From Kitasatospora cheerisanensis KCTC 2395 (GTDB lineage: Bacteria > Actinomycetota > Actinomycetes > Streptomycetales > Streptomycetaceae): 64,000 nt of DNA. Each line of letters begins with the position of its first letter. Within the stretch, counting starts at the first letter, position 1. Of this stretch, positions 1 through 8,513 are shown piece by piece. The DNA lies in NCBI RefSeq assembly GCF_000696185.1, contig NZ_KK853997.1, positions 4,485,981-4,549,980 of the forward strand. Direction: 5' to 3'. The translations under genes and the position numbers were made by a program. Under the pieces are notes generated by a model. The model was not told the DNA's origin. It ran no database searches and saw only the letters and a program-made list of their open reading frames with translations.

Positions 1-1161
1 GGCCCTGGTGAAGCGGTCCGCGCCGACGATCCACTCGCCGCGGCGCATCACCGCGGCGAGCTCGAAGGTGTCGGAGTCGAGGACGACCAGGTCGGCGTTC
101 TTGCCTGCCTCCAGGGTTCCGAGGGTGTCGGCCAGGCCCAGCAGCCGGGCCGGGACGGTGGACAGCGAGGTGACGGCCTGGTTCAGGGAGAGGCCGAGCA
201 CGGTGACGGCGCGCCGGAAGGCGACGTCCAGGGTGAGGGTGGAGCCGGCGATCGAGCCGCCCTCGACGAGGCGGGCGACGCCGTCCTCGACCCGGACCTG
301 GAGCGGGCCGAGCGGGTACAGGCCGTCGCCCATGCCGGCCGCGCCCATCGCGTCGGTGATCAGCGCGACGCGCTCGGCGCCGGCCGTGCCGTAGGCGAGT
401 TCGAGCACCGAGGGGTGCAGGTGGATGCCGTCGTTGATCAGCTCGACGGTGACCCGCTCGTCCTCCAGCAGCGCGACGATCGGGCCCGGGGCGCGGTGCT
501 GGATGCCCGGCATCGCGTTGAACAGGTGGGTGGCGACGGTGGCTCCGGCGTCGATCGCCTCCAGGGTGACCGCGTAGTCGGAGTCGGTGTGGCCGACGGC
601 GGCGATGATGCCCTGGTCGGCGAGCATCCGGACGGACTCCAGGCCGCCGGGCAGCTCCGGGGCCAGGGTGAACATCTTCGCGTGGCCGCGGGCGGCGTCG
701 GCGAGCTTGCGCACCAGCGCCGGGTCCGGGTCGCGCAGCAGGTCGGGGCGGTGGGCGCCGCACCGGTTGTGCGAGATGAACGGGCCCTCGAAGTGGATGC
801 CGGCCAGCACGCCGTCCTCGACGAGCTCGGAGAGGACGGCCGCCTGGCGGCAGACCTCGTCGATCTCGCCGGTGACGGTGGAGGCCATCGTCGTGGTGGT
901 GCCGTGCTCCAGGTGCGTGCGGGCGGCGGTGAGCGCCTCCTCGGCGATCCCGGACGCGTAGCTGGCGCCGCCGCCGCCGTGCACGTGCAGGTCGACGAAG
1001 CCGGGGACGACGGTGTACCCGGCCAGGTCGAGGTCGCCGGCCGCGGCCTCGCCGCCGAGGTCCGCGATGCGCGCCCCCTCGACCGTGAGCCGGCCGCCTT
1101 CGATCACCCCGCCGGGCAGGACAAGTCGGGCTCCGGCCAGTGCAGTTCGGTCCGCGGTCAC
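1..1161 (-). CDS. nagA: N-acetylglucosamine-6-phosphate deacetylase (3' end cut by window edge)
   Basis: Removes the acetyl group from GlcNAc-6-phosphate, giving glucosamine-6-phosphate and acetate in cytosolic amino-sugar catabolism. Translating the minus strand from GTG 1161 gives 387 open codons to the window edge, so only a few C-terminal residues should be missing. The amidohydrolase metal site is visible: HVHGGGG (His59, His61), Glu125 in HFEGPF, His191 in GHTD, His212 in HLFNAM, and the catalytic Asp270 in TDAM. The spacing is nearly that of the E. coli enzyme. The GTG start overlaps the stop of the upstream ROK kinase by 4 nt, so the two are translationally coupled. The pair is probably under DasR control through the site near 2119. 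Confidence 0.95.
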   Translation of the reverse strand, partial: MTADRTALAGARLVLPGGVIEGGRLTVEGARIADLGGEAAAGDLDLAGYTVVPGFVDLHVHGGGGASYASGIAEEALTAARTHLEHGTTTTMASTVTGEIDEVCRQAAVLSELVEDGVLAGIHFEGPFISHNRCGAHRPDLLRDPDPALVRKLADAARGHAKMFTLAPELPGGLESVRMLADQGIIAAVGHTDSDYAVTLEAIDAGATVATHLFNAMPGIQHRAPGPIVALLEDERVTVELINDGIHLHPSVLELAYGTAGAERVALITDAMGAAGMGDGLYPLGPLQVRVEDGVARLVEGGSIAGSTLTLDVAFRRAVTVLGLSLNQAVTSLSTVPARLLGLADTLGTLEAGKNADLVVLDSDTFELAAVMRRGEWIVGADRFTRA

Positions 1162-2090
1162 GCGGTCACCTCCATGGAGAGCAGATCCCAGGCGAGCAAG
1201 CCGGCGCCCAGGGACGCGGCGGTGTCTTTGAGCATGGCCGGAACGACCTTCGGGGGCATCTGGAAGGTCAACCGCTCGGTCACCGCGGCGCGCAGCGGCG
1301 TGAAGAGGGTGTCACCGGCCTCGGCCAGCCCACCGCCGACGATCACCGTCGACGGGTCGAGCAGGCTCTGCGCCAGCACGATGCCGTCGGCGAGGGCGTC
1401 CACCGCGTTCTGCCAGACCTCGACGGCCGCCGGGTCGCCGGCGTCGACGGCCAGCGCGCAGGCGGCGGCGTCGGCGTCCGGGTCGCCGGTGGCCGCGGCC
1501 CAGGCCCGGGACACCGCGGAGGCGGAGGCCAGGGTCTCCAGGCAGCCGCGGGCGCCGCAGCCGCACAGCGGGCCGCCGGGGCGGACCACCACGTGCCCGA
1601 TCTCGCCGCCGTAGCCGTGGGCGCCGGCCTCGATGGCCCCGCCGATGCCGATCGCGCCGGCGATGCCGGTGCCGAGCGCGATGAACAGGAACCGGTCGAC
1701 TCCCCGGCCGGCCCCGATCCGGCCCTCGGCGAGGCCGCCGGAGCGGACGTCGTGGCCGAGGGCGACCGGGATGTTGCCGAGGCGCTCGCCGAGCAGCTTG
1801 CGCATCGGCAGGTCCCGCCAGCCGAGGTTGGCGGAGAAGACCGCGATCCCGTTCTTCTCGTCGATCGTTCCCGGCACGGCGACGCCTGCCGCGAGGGGGG
1901 CGGCACCGAACCGGGTGCGGCCCTCCTGCGCCAGGTCGGCGGCGAAGTCGAGGATGGTGGCGACGACGGCATCCGTGCCGTGCTCCCGCCCGGTCGGTCG
2001 GCGTGCTTCGTACAGCACGGAGCCGTCCTGGGCGACCAGCGCGGCCTTCATGCCGGTGCCGCCTACATCGAGTGCGATGACGTGCTTCAC
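1158..2090 (-). CDS. nagK: ROK-family sugar kinase (probable N-acetylglucosamine kinase)
   Basis: A 310-residue ROK kinase, probably phosphorylating GlcNAc to GlcNAc-6-P for the coupled nagA. The N-terminal phosphate-binding loop DVGGTGMK lies at residues 8-15. The likely catalytic base is Asp114 in LGHDVR. The ROK zinc site is His166 (GEIGH) with Cys176, Cys178 and Cys183 in the CGCGARGC segment. The ATG start at 2090 has the standard ROK beginning MKHVIALDVGG. Substrate identity is inferred from the overlap with nagA and the dre-type site 29-44 bp upstream; a glucokinase cannot be excluded on sequence alone, but the context argues against it. Confidence 0.9.
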   Translation of the reverse strand: MKHVIALDVGGTGMKAALVAQDGSVLYEARRPTGREHGTDAVVATILDFAADLAQEGRTRFGAAPLAAGVAVPGTIDEKNGIAVFSANLGWRDLPMRKLLGERLGNIPVALGHDVRSGGLAEGRIGAGRGVDRFLFIALGTGIAGAIGIGGAIEAGAHGYGGEIGHVVVRPGGPLCGCGARGCLETLASASAVSRAWAAATGDPDADAAACALAVDAGDPAAVEVWQNAVDALADGIVLAQSLLDPSTVIVGGGLAEAGDTLFTPLRAAVTERLTFQMPPKVVPAMLKDTAASLGAGLLAWDLLSMEVTA

Positions 2091-2118
2091 GGGGGACAGT
2101 TTCCCTTGGCCAGGTCGA

Positions 2119-2134
2119 AGAGGTCTAGTCCAGT
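2119..2134. promoter_or_regulatory. Candidate DasR operator (dre site) for nagK-nagA
   Basis: The 16-mer AGAGGTCTAGTCCAGT matches the published dre palindrome A(G/C)TGGTCTAGACCA(G/C)T at 14 of 16 positions. It lies 29-44 bp before the kinase start, in the 126-bp gap after the SIS gene, so nagK-nagA can have its own promoter. A weaker partial copy (ATTGGTCTGGTCC...) lies at 2141-2156. DasR is the GntR regulator that senses glucosamine-6-phosphate in streptomycetes. Binding is inferred from the match and the gene context. Confidence 0.75.
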
Positions 2135-2216
2135 TGCTCGATTGGTCTGGTCCTGAGAGGTGAGGTTTATCGCTCTTTGCCGACTCCTGGGGTTTTTGCC
2201 GGGCCGGGGCGGGCGG

Positions 2217-3137
2217 TCAGGACAGGATGATCGAACGGGTCAGGTTACGCGGCTCGTCCGGGTTCAGGCCGCGGTGCGCGGCCAGCGCGACGGCCAGCTT
2301 GTGCACCCGCACCAGGTCGGCCAGCGGGTCCAGGCCGCCCGCGCCGGAGTCGGCCACCAGCCGGCCGCCGACCGCCGCCACCTCGTCCGCCAGGCCGGCC
2401 GGCAGCGCGCCGAAGGCCCAGGCGGCGCGGCCCGGAGCGGTGATCGAGATCGGGCCGTGCCGGTACTCCATCGCCGGGTACGCCTCGGTCCAGGCGAGCG
2501 CCGCCTCGCGCATCTTCAGCCCGGCCTCCTGGGCCAGGCCGTTGGTCCAGCCCGCGCCGAGGAAGGAGATCTGCTCCAGCTCGACCAGCTCCCGCGGCAC
2601 GTCCCAGGCGACCGCGCGCTCGGCGTCCTCGGCGGCCTCGGCGACGGTGGCCACCCCGGCGGGGCGGGCCTCCTCCAGCTCCAGGTGGGCGCGGAGCAGG
2701 GCGAGCACCGTGGTGGCGAAGCGGGTCTGCACCACCGAGCTCTCGTCGGCGAAGCCCAGGTCGATCAGGTGGCCGGCCGAGGCGGCCACCGGCTGGTCGG
2801 TGCAGGCGGTGATCGCGGTGCTCGGCAGGTCGGTGTCGGCGAGCAGCCGCAGCACCTCGGTGGTGGTGCCGGAGCGGGTGATCGCCAGGACCCGGTCGTA
2901 GCGGCGGCCGTGCGGGAACTCGGACGCGGCGAAGGCGTCGGTCTCGCCGTGGCCGCCGGACTCGCGCAGCGCGGCGTACGCCTGCGCCATGAACCAGGAG
3001 GTGCCGCAGCCGACCACGGCCACGCGCTCGCCGCGCTGCGGCAGGCCGGCCGGGCCGCTCGCCGCCAGCGCCGCGGCGGTGCGCCAGTTCTCGGGCTGGG
3101 TGGCGATCTCCTCGCCGGTCAGGGACGGGTGCGGCAT
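2217..3137 (-). CDS. SIS-domain sugar-phosphate isomerase/deaminase-like protein
   Basis: A 306-residue protein with two SIS domains and no glutaminase domain, resembling the isomerase half of GlmS and AgaS-type proteins. Domain 1 shows GCGTSW (about residues 43-48) and the phosphate-binding ITRSGTTTE. Domain 2 shows FLGAGWTNGLA followed by the GlmS-like AEAYPAMEYRHGP-type stretch (here TEAYPAMEYRHGP), and the C-terminal NPDEPRNLT tail is GlmS-like. The likely substrate is an amino-sugar phosphate; a glucosamine-6-P deaminase role that would complete the nagK-nagA route is attractive but unproven. I chose ATG 3137 because it begins at the family N-terminus; in-frame sequence upstream lies in the divergent promoter region shared with the DeoR gene. 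Confidence 0.8.
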   Translation of the reverse strand: MPHPSLTGEEIATQPENWRTAAALAASGPAGLPQRGERVAVVGCGTSWFMAQAYAALRESGGHGETDAFAASEFPHGRRYDRVLAITRSGTTTEVLRLLADTDLPSTAITACTDQPVAASAGHLIDLGFADESSVVQTRFATTVLALLRAHLELEEARPAGVATVAEAAEDAERAVAWDVPRELVELEQISFLGAGWTNGLAQEAGLKMREAALAWTEAYPAMEYRHGPISITAPGRAAWAFGALPAGLADEVAAVGGRLVADSGAGGLDPLADLVRVHKLAVALAAHRGLNPDEPRNLTRSIILS

Positions 3138-3183
3138 GGGTGCGGACTCCTTCGGCGGTATCCGGGCGGCGACACAGGAAGTG

Positions 3184-3258
3184 TGCGCAAATCTGATTGA
3201 TTTATAGCCGTTTCGCGCATCACTGCGCAATGCACTGGCGCAGACCCGGTTGTGCGAA
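3184..3258. promoter_or_regulatory. Divergent control region with repeated TGCGCAA half-sites
   Basis: The gap between the SIS gene (start 3137, minus) and the deoR-type gene (start 3313, plus) carries TGCGCAA at 3184-3190 and 3224-3230, a related TGTGCGAA at 3251-3258, and the inverted repeat GCGCA-TCAC-TGCGC at 3215-3228. It is locally AT-rich near 3191-3210. This arrangement suits an operator for the adjacent DeoR regulator acting on both directions. The sites are seen; the binding protein is inferred. Confidence 0.45.
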
Positions 3259-3312
3259 GCTGTCCCGACCGGCCGCGGGGCGCGCGGTGGCGAGCGCGGG
3301 AGGAGCGGAACG

Positions 3313-4101
3313 ATGTCCAGGTACGAGCGGTGGAACGCACTGCTGGAACTGCTGGCCGAGCACGGCAAGTTGGACGTCGAGGAGGCGGCCGGCGCGCTGG
3401 ACGTCTCGGCCGCCACCATCCGGCGCGACCTCGACCAGCTGGCCCGCCAGCAGATGGTCACCCGCACCCGGGGCGGTGCGGTGGCGCACAGCGTCTCCTA
3501 CGATCTGCCGCTGCGCTACAAGACCGCCCGCAACGCCGACGCCAAGCAGCGGATCGGCGCCCTGGTGGCCGGCCTGATCGCCCCCGGCGAAGTGGTCGGC
3601 CTCAACGGCGGCACCACCACCACCGAGGTGGCCCGCGCCCTCGCGGTCCGCCCCGACCTGGCCGAGCACCCCGAGAACGGCCAGAGCCTCACCGTGGTCA
3701 CCAACGCGCTCAACATCGCCAACGAGCTGACGGTCCGCCCGCAGGTGAAGATCGTCGTCACCGGCGGCGTCGCCCGCCCGCAGTCCTACGAGCTGATCGG
3801 CCCGCTGGCCGCCCAGGTGCTCGGCGAACTCACCCTGGACACCACGGTCCTGGGCGTGGACGCGATCGACGCCGGACACGGCGCCACGGCCCACCACGAG
3901 GGCGAGGCGGCGGTCAACCGGCTGCTCGCCGAGCGGGCCCGCCGGGTGGTGGTGGCCGCCGACTCCTCCAAGCTCGGCAACCGCGCCTTCGCCCGGATCT
4001 GCGGTCTGGACCGGGTGGACACCCTGGTCACCGACGACCAGGTCACCGAGGAGCTGGCAGCCGCCTTCGCGGACGCCGGGGTGGCCGTCCTGAAAGCGTG
4101 A
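3313..4101 (+). CDS. DeoR-family transcriptional regulator of sugar metabolism
   Basis: A 262-residue DeoR/GlpR-type regulator. The N-terminal winged helix-turn-helix (about residues 5-55) includes KLDVEEAAGALDVSAATIRRD, spanning the family recognition helix. The C-terminal domain (about 80-250) is the ISOCOT-like sugar-phosphate sensor, with GLNGGTTTTEVA, VVTNALNIA and VVVAADSSKLG motifs. I placed the start at ATG 3313, behind a GGAGGAG-type ribosome site, since the extra 21 codons upstream are not family-like. It is divergent from the SIS gene and followed by the lipoprotein gene, so it probably controls amino-sugar genes in response to a phosphorylated sugar. Confidence 0.88.
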   Translation: MSRYERWNALLELLAEHGKLDVEEAAGALDVSAATIRRDLDQLARQQMVTRTRGGAVAHSVSYDLPLRYKTARNADAKQRIGALVAGLIAPGEVVGLNGGTTTTEVARALAVRPDLAEHPENGQSLTVVTNALNIANELTVRPQVKIVVTGGVARPQSYELIGPLAAQVLGELTLDTTVLGVDAIDAGHGATAHHEGEAAVNRLLAERARRVVVAADSSKLGNRAFARICGLDRVDTLVTDDQVTEELAAAFADAGVAVLKA

Positions 4102-4180
4102 ACGTCCCATTACCGGACAGTTGTTGATGGATCGTCACGCTGAGCGAAACTCGAACTGACACTTCGATAACTCCGTCACC

Positions 4181-4196
4181 ACAGGTATGGACCACC
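4181..4196. promoter_or_regulatory. Candidate DasR operator upstream of the sugar-binding lipoprotein
   Basis: ACAGGTATGGACCACC matches the dre consensus at 12 of 16 positions, including GGT and GACCA at correct spacing. It lies 54-69 bp before the GTG start at 4250. Weaker than the nagK site; the amino-sugar context raises its plausibility. Confidence 0.5.
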
Positions 4197-4249
4197 ACCT
4201 CGGGCGGCTGTCAGGGTCACGCTGTCACCCTCCTGAAGGCGGTCCATCC

Positions 4250-5512
4250 GTGAAGCGATCAGCGCTGCTCCCCCTGCCCATCGTCGGATCCCTGCTGCTC
4301 ACCGGCTGCGGCGTCCTGGACATGTCGGGGGGTGTCACGCTCAACCTGGTCGCAGCCGACTACGGAGACAACGAGACCAACTCCAGCTCGATCTACTGGA
4401 ACGACCTCGCCCGCCGTTTCGAGGCCGCCAACCCCGACATCAAGGTCCGTGTCGACGTGGTCAGTTGGACCGACATCGACAAGCACGTCGCCGACCTGAT
4501 CGCCAAGGGCAGGACCCCCGACGTGGTGCAGACCGGCGGCTACGCCGACCAGGTCGCCGCCGACCGGCTCTACCCGGCCGGCGACGTGCTCTCCATCGAC
4601 ACCCAGGTCAACATCCTCGACTCCTTCGCCAAGGCCGGACAGGTGCTCGGCAGCCAGTACGGCATCCCGTTCATCTCCTCCAGCCGGGTGTTCTTCTACA
4701 ACAAGGACATCTTCGACAAGGCCGGCATCACCGCCCCGCCCACCACCTGGGAGGAACTGCGCCGGGACGCCGAACTGATCAGGAGCAAGGTCCCCGGCGT
4801 CACCCCGTACGCGCTGCCGCTCGGCCCCGAGGAGGCCCAGGGCGAGTCGATGATCTGGACCATGAGCGGCGGCGGCGGCCTCTCCGACAACGCCGGCAAC
4901 TACACCATCGACAGCCCGCAGAACCGTTCCACCTTCAACTGGCTGCGCACCAGCCTGGTCGAGAAGCACCTCACCTACGACGACCCCGCCAAGGTCGACC
5001 GCAAGACCGCCTTCGCGGACTTCGCCGCCGGCAAGGTCGCCATGCTCAACGGCCACCCCGGCTTGGTCAGCAAGGCCGTCGCCGGCAACGTCAAGTACGG
5101 CACCGCCGCGATCCCGCGCAAGGACAAGGCCGTCAAGCCCGCCACCCTCGGCGTCGCCGACTGGATGATGGCGTTCAAGGCGAACGACCACCGCGCCGAG
5201 ATCAAGAAGTTCCTCAACTTCGTGTACAAGAAGGAGAACACCCTCAAGTTCGACGAGCAGTACAACATGCTGCCCGTCACCCAGGACACCCTCGACGAGA
5301 TGTCCGCCAACCCCGCCCACAAGGACCTCACCGAGTTCCTCAACGCGCTGCCGAACGCCAACTTCTACCCGCTCGGCGACCCCTCCTGGGACAAGGTCTC
5401 CAGCATGCTCAAGCAGCGCATGGGCGAGGCCGTGAAGCCCGGCGGCGAGAACGTCCTCGGCGAACTCCAGGCCGCCGCGGCCGCCGAGGCCTCCCGCGCC
5501 CGCAAGGGCTGA
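4250..5512 (+). CDS. Extracellular sugar-binding lipoprotein (ABC transporter solute receptor)
   Basis: A 420-residue solute-binding protein of the extracellular carbohydrate-binding family 1 type. The GTG 4250 start gives a clean lipoprotein signal: VKRSALLPLPIVG followed by the lipobox LLTGC, with lipidation at Cys. The mature part shows the family pattern FEAANPDIKVRVDVVSWTD, TPDVVQTG, FFYNKDIFDKAGI and PPTTWEELRRDA. No permease or ATPase gene follows; the next gene is DUF3263, so the receptor probably works with a permease encoded elsewhere and the shared MsiK-type ATPase. A GlcNAc or chito-oligosaccharide ligand is suggested by neighbours and the dre-like site, not by the sequence itself. 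Confidence 0.88.
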   Translation: MKRSALLPLPIVGSLLLTGCGVLDMSGGVTLNLVAADYGDNETNSSSIYWNDLARRFEAANPDIKVRVDVVSWTDIDKHVADLIAKGRTPDVVQTGGYADQVAADRLYPAGDVLSIDTQVNILDSFAKAGQVLGSQYGIPFISSSRVFFYNKDIFDKAGITAPPTTWEELRRDAELIRSKVPGVTPYALPLGPEEAQGESMIWTMSGGGGLSDNAGNYTIDSPQNRSTFNWLRTSLVEKHLTYDDPAKVDRKTAFADFAAGKVAMLNGHPGLVSKAVAGNVKYGTAAIPRKDKAVKPATLGVADWMMAFKANDHRAEIKKFLNFVYKKENTLKFDEQYNMLPVTQDTLDEMSANPAHKDLTEFLNALPNANFYPLGDPSWDKVSSMLKQRMGEAVKPGGENVLGELQAAAAAEASRARKG

Positions 5513-5537
5513 CGGCCCCCGCGGCTAGCCTGGACGC

Positions 5538-5768
5538 ATGGCCGAACTGACCGACCGCGACCGGGCGGTACTCGAACTGGAAGCACGCGGGTGGCGGACC
5601 GCCGGCGCCAAGGAGCAGGCGATCCGGCAGGAACTCGGCATCTCCGCCACCCGCTACTACCAGCTCCTCAACGCCCTGCTCGACCGGCCCGAGGCGCTCG
5701 CCCACGACCCCGTCCTGGTCAACCGGCTGCGCCGGATCCGGCAGACGCGACGCGACGCCCGGCAGTGA
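5538..5768 (+). CDS. DUF3263 protein (small helix-turn-helix-like)
   Basis: A 76-residue, strongly charged protein that I recognise as DUF3263, widespread in actinobacteria. It begins MAELTDRDRAVLELEARGW and contains KEQAIRQELGISATRYYQLL, which looks like a sigma-region-4-type helix-turn-helix. No other domain is present. It starts 25 bp after the lipoprotein stop and ends 41 bp before otsB on the same strand, so all three may share a transcript. The function is not known; DNA binding is a guess from the helix-turn-helix pattern. Confidence 0.8.
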   Translation: MAELTDRDRAVLELEARGWRTAGAKEQAIRQELGISATRYYQLLNALLDRPEALAHDPVLVNRLRRIRQTRRDARQ

Positions 5769-5809
5769 GACGCGCCCGCGGGCGGCCGGCGCCAGGTAGC
5801 GTCTGGGAC

Positions 5810-6654
5810 ATGGGAATTGCTGAGCAGATCACGTCCCAGGCAGGTCGGACCGGACTGGCGGGCCTGCTCGCCGACCCGCGCTCCGCGGTCGTGGGACTCG
5901 ACTTCGACGGCACGCTCGCCCCGATCGTCGCCGACCCCGAACAGGCCCGCGCCCACCCCGGCGTCCTCCCCGCCCTCACCGCGCTCGCCCCGCTGGTCGG
6001 CTCGGTCGTCATCGTCACCGGGCGGCCCGCCGCGACCGCCGCCGCGTACGGCGGCTTCGCCGCCGCCCCCGGGCTGGAGCACCTCACGATCCTCGGGCAC
6101 TACGGCGCGGAGCGATGGAGCGCGCGGGACGGCGTGACGGCTGCGCCGGTGGCGCCGGGGGTGGCCGCGGTCCGGAGCGAACTCCCTTCGCTGCTGGCCG
6201 AGTCGAAGGCCGCGGAGGGCGTCTTCGTGGAGGACAAGGAGCGGGCCCTCGCCGTGCACACCCGGCGGGCGCCGGACCCCGACGGGGAGTTGGCACGACT
6301 GCGGGCGCCGCTCGGCGAACTGGCCCGGCGGCACGGGCTGGTGGTCGAACCCGGGCGGATGGTCCTCGAACTGCGGCCGCCGGGCGTCGACAAGGGCGTC
6401 GCCCTGCGGAAGTTCCTGGCGGAACGCGACGCCGGGGCGGTGCTGTTCGCCGGCGACGACCTCGGGGACATCGCCGCCTACGAGGAGATCGCCTCCCGGC
6501 GGGAGGCCGGCCACCCCGGCCTCCTGGTGTGCAGCGGGCCGGTCACCGGCGAGCCCCCGTACGCGAACTCGCCGACCGGGCCGACCTGGTGGTGGCCGGG
6601 CCGGCGGGGGTGGTGGACGTGCTGAACGAGCTGGCGGAGCGGCTGGGCGCGTAG
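5810..6654 (+). CDS. otsB: Trehalose-6-phosphate phosphatase (one-base frameshift at 6554-6558)
   Basis: HAD phosphatase converting trehalose-6-phosphate to trehalose, the partner of otsA. Motif I is VVGLDFDGTLAP (about residues 27-38), motif II VIVTGR, and motif IV FAGDDLGDIAA. The reading frame from ATG 5810 runs off into a non-homologous tail after VTGEPP. Inserting one C in the run at 6554-6558 restores the tail VRELADRADLVVAGPAGVV and a stop at 6654, giving 281 residues, normal for the family. The gene converges on otsA, and a dispersed palindromic repeat lies between them. The indel is probably a sequencing error. Confidence 0.9.
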
Positions 6655-6660
6655 CGGCGC

Positions 6661-6797
6661 GCCGGGGGCTGGGGAGAACCGCGCGACAGGCGCAGGGCAT
6701 GTCCGCAAGGTCGCGATCGCGTGCAGGTCGTGGCCCTGCGTCGCGACCTTGCGGTTCGGTGCCCGCCGCTTCGCGCGGTTCCCCGCGCCCCCTGGTG
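6661..6797. repeat. Dispersed palindromic intergenic repeat, copy A
   Basis: Fills the gap between the convergent otsB and otsA. The outer arms are 6671-6686 (GGGGAGAACCGCGCGA) and 6771-6790, which contains TCGCGCGGTTCCCC. The inner arms are a perfect 14-bp inverted repeat, CCGCAAGGTCGCGA at 6703-6716 and its complement at 6741-6754. Related copies lie at 41151-41273 and 58579-58702. Its position between convergent genes suits a bidirectional terminator, and the family suggests a mobile or REP/BIME-like element. Confidence 0.8.
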
Positions 6798-6803
6798 GTG
6801 CTC

Positions 6804-8268
6804 CTACAGCGCGTCGAGCTGGTCGAGGAACCACTGCTGGGGCGGCAGCGCCGTCGCCGCGGCGGCGAGCCGCTTGTTCCGGTCGGCGCGTTCGGCGGGG
6901 GGCATGGCGAGGGCCCGGGCGAGGGCGTCCGCGGTGGCGACGACGTCGAAGGGGTTGACGGTGATCGCGTCCTCGGCGAGCTCCTCGTGGGCGCCGGCCT
7001 CGCGGGAGAGGACCAGGGCGCAGCCGTGGTCGGAGACGACGGGGACTTCCTTCGCCACCAGGTTCATGCCGTCGCGGATCGGGTTGACCAGGGCGACGTC
7101 GGCGAGCCGGTACGCGGCGAGGGAACGCGGGAAGTCGTCGTTGACGTGCAGCAGGACCGGCTGCCAGTCGGGGGTGGCGAACTCGGCGTTGATCTCCTCG
7201 GCGATCCGCTGCACCGCGGCGGTGTACTCGCGGTACTCGGCGAGGTCGGTGCGCGAGGGGTAGGCGAAGGCGATGTGGACGACCTTGTCGAGCCACTCGG
7301 GGCGGGTGCGGAGCAGGTGCCGGTAGGCGAGCAGGCCGCGGACGATGTTCTTGCTGAGTTCGGTGCGGTCGACCCGGACGACGGTGCGGCGGTCGCCGAC
7401 GGCCTCGCGCAGGGCGGCGAGGCGTTCGTCGACGTCGGGCCGGTGGGCGCGTTCGCGCAGGAAGTCGGCGTCGGCGCCGAGGCCGTGGACGCCGAGCCGG
7501 GTGGTGCGGCCGGCGTGCGTGACGGTGAGGGCCTCGCGGTCGACCTCGGCGCCGAGGACGGCCTCGCAGCAGTCGGCGAAGGCGAGCGCCCAGCGGCGGG
7601 TGAGGAAGGCGGCCCGGTCGGCGCCGAGGATGCCTTCGAGGACGTCGGCGGCGACGTCGTCGGGCAGCAGCCGGTAGTAGTCGGGCGGGGCCCAGGGGGT
7701 GTGCGAGAAGTGTCCGATGCGCAGGTCGGGGCGGAGCTCCCGGAGCAGCGCGGGGCCAGCGACAGGTGGTAGTCCTGCACCAGGACGGCGGCGCCGGGGG
7801 CGGCCTCGGCGGCGAGGGCCTCGGCGAAGGCGGTGTTGTAGGCGCGGTAGGCGGCCCACTCGGTGCGGAAGTCCGCGTCGAAGGCGGGCTGCACCGGGGT
7901 CTGGTACAGCAGGTGGTGGACGAACCACAGGGTGGAGTTGGCGACGCCGTTGTAGGCCCGGGCGAAGGTCTCCGGATCGATGTCCAGCATCCGGACGGCC
8001 TGCCCGCCGACGTCGTGGCCGGCCCGGTCGAGGCGGCCCTCGGGGCCTGCCGGGCGGCGGTGCGGTCGGCGTCGGAGAGGGCGGCGCAGACCCAGACGGC
8101 GTTCGGATCGTCGATCGCGGAGAGCCCGGAGACCAGGCCGCCGCCGCCTCTGCGGAGGCTCAGCGTGCCGTCGTCCTCCGTGCGGAAGGACACCGGGCCG
8201 CGGTTGGAGGCCACCAGGATCGGGGCGGCTCCGGACTGCGTGGGGCGTTCGGACGCGTGATCGGCCAT
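6804..8268 (-). CDS. otsA: Trehalose-6-phosphate synthase (two one-base frameshifts)
   Basis: GT20 glycosyltransferase joining a nucleotide-activated glucose to glucose-6-phosphate. ATG 8268 gives PILVASNRGPVSF and GGGGLVSGL. The middle part (MLDIDPETFARAYNGVANSTLW, VQDYHLSL) and the C-terminal part (FSHTPWAPPDYY, RVDRTELSKNIVRGL, NPIRDGMNLVAKE) lie in other frames. Restoring one base in each G run at 8042-8045 and 7752-7755 joins all three into a 488-residue protein, normal length for OtsA. Both breaks fall in GGCCCC contexts on the coding strand, so I treat them as sequencing errors and the gene as intact. Confidence 0.88.
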
Positions 8269-8513
8269 ACAGCCAACCTTGCCGTGTGATCAGCGGACCA
8301 AACCACCCGGCGCGGCCCGTGCCGGGTGAACAGTCGGGGTCGGCCGCCGCTCCGGCCCCCGTTCGGCGGGCCGGAGCGGCGGACGGGGACGGCGCAGGGC
8401 AGCCGGGCCGGGCGGCCGTCCGGGCACTTCGCGGGCAGGTCGGGGGCGACCGGTCGGGCCGCGCCGAGGCGGTCGGACCAGGTGTCCTCGACCACCGCCC
8501 CGCGGGCCGCGAG

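Noticed and set aside
2141..2156. Second full dre site near nagK
   Set aside because: Only 10 of 16 positions match; noted as a weak partial copy.
6554..6558. otsB as a pseudogene
   Set aside because: A single missing base in a C run with all motifs intact and a normal C-terminus in the other frame; same error type in many other genes of the window.
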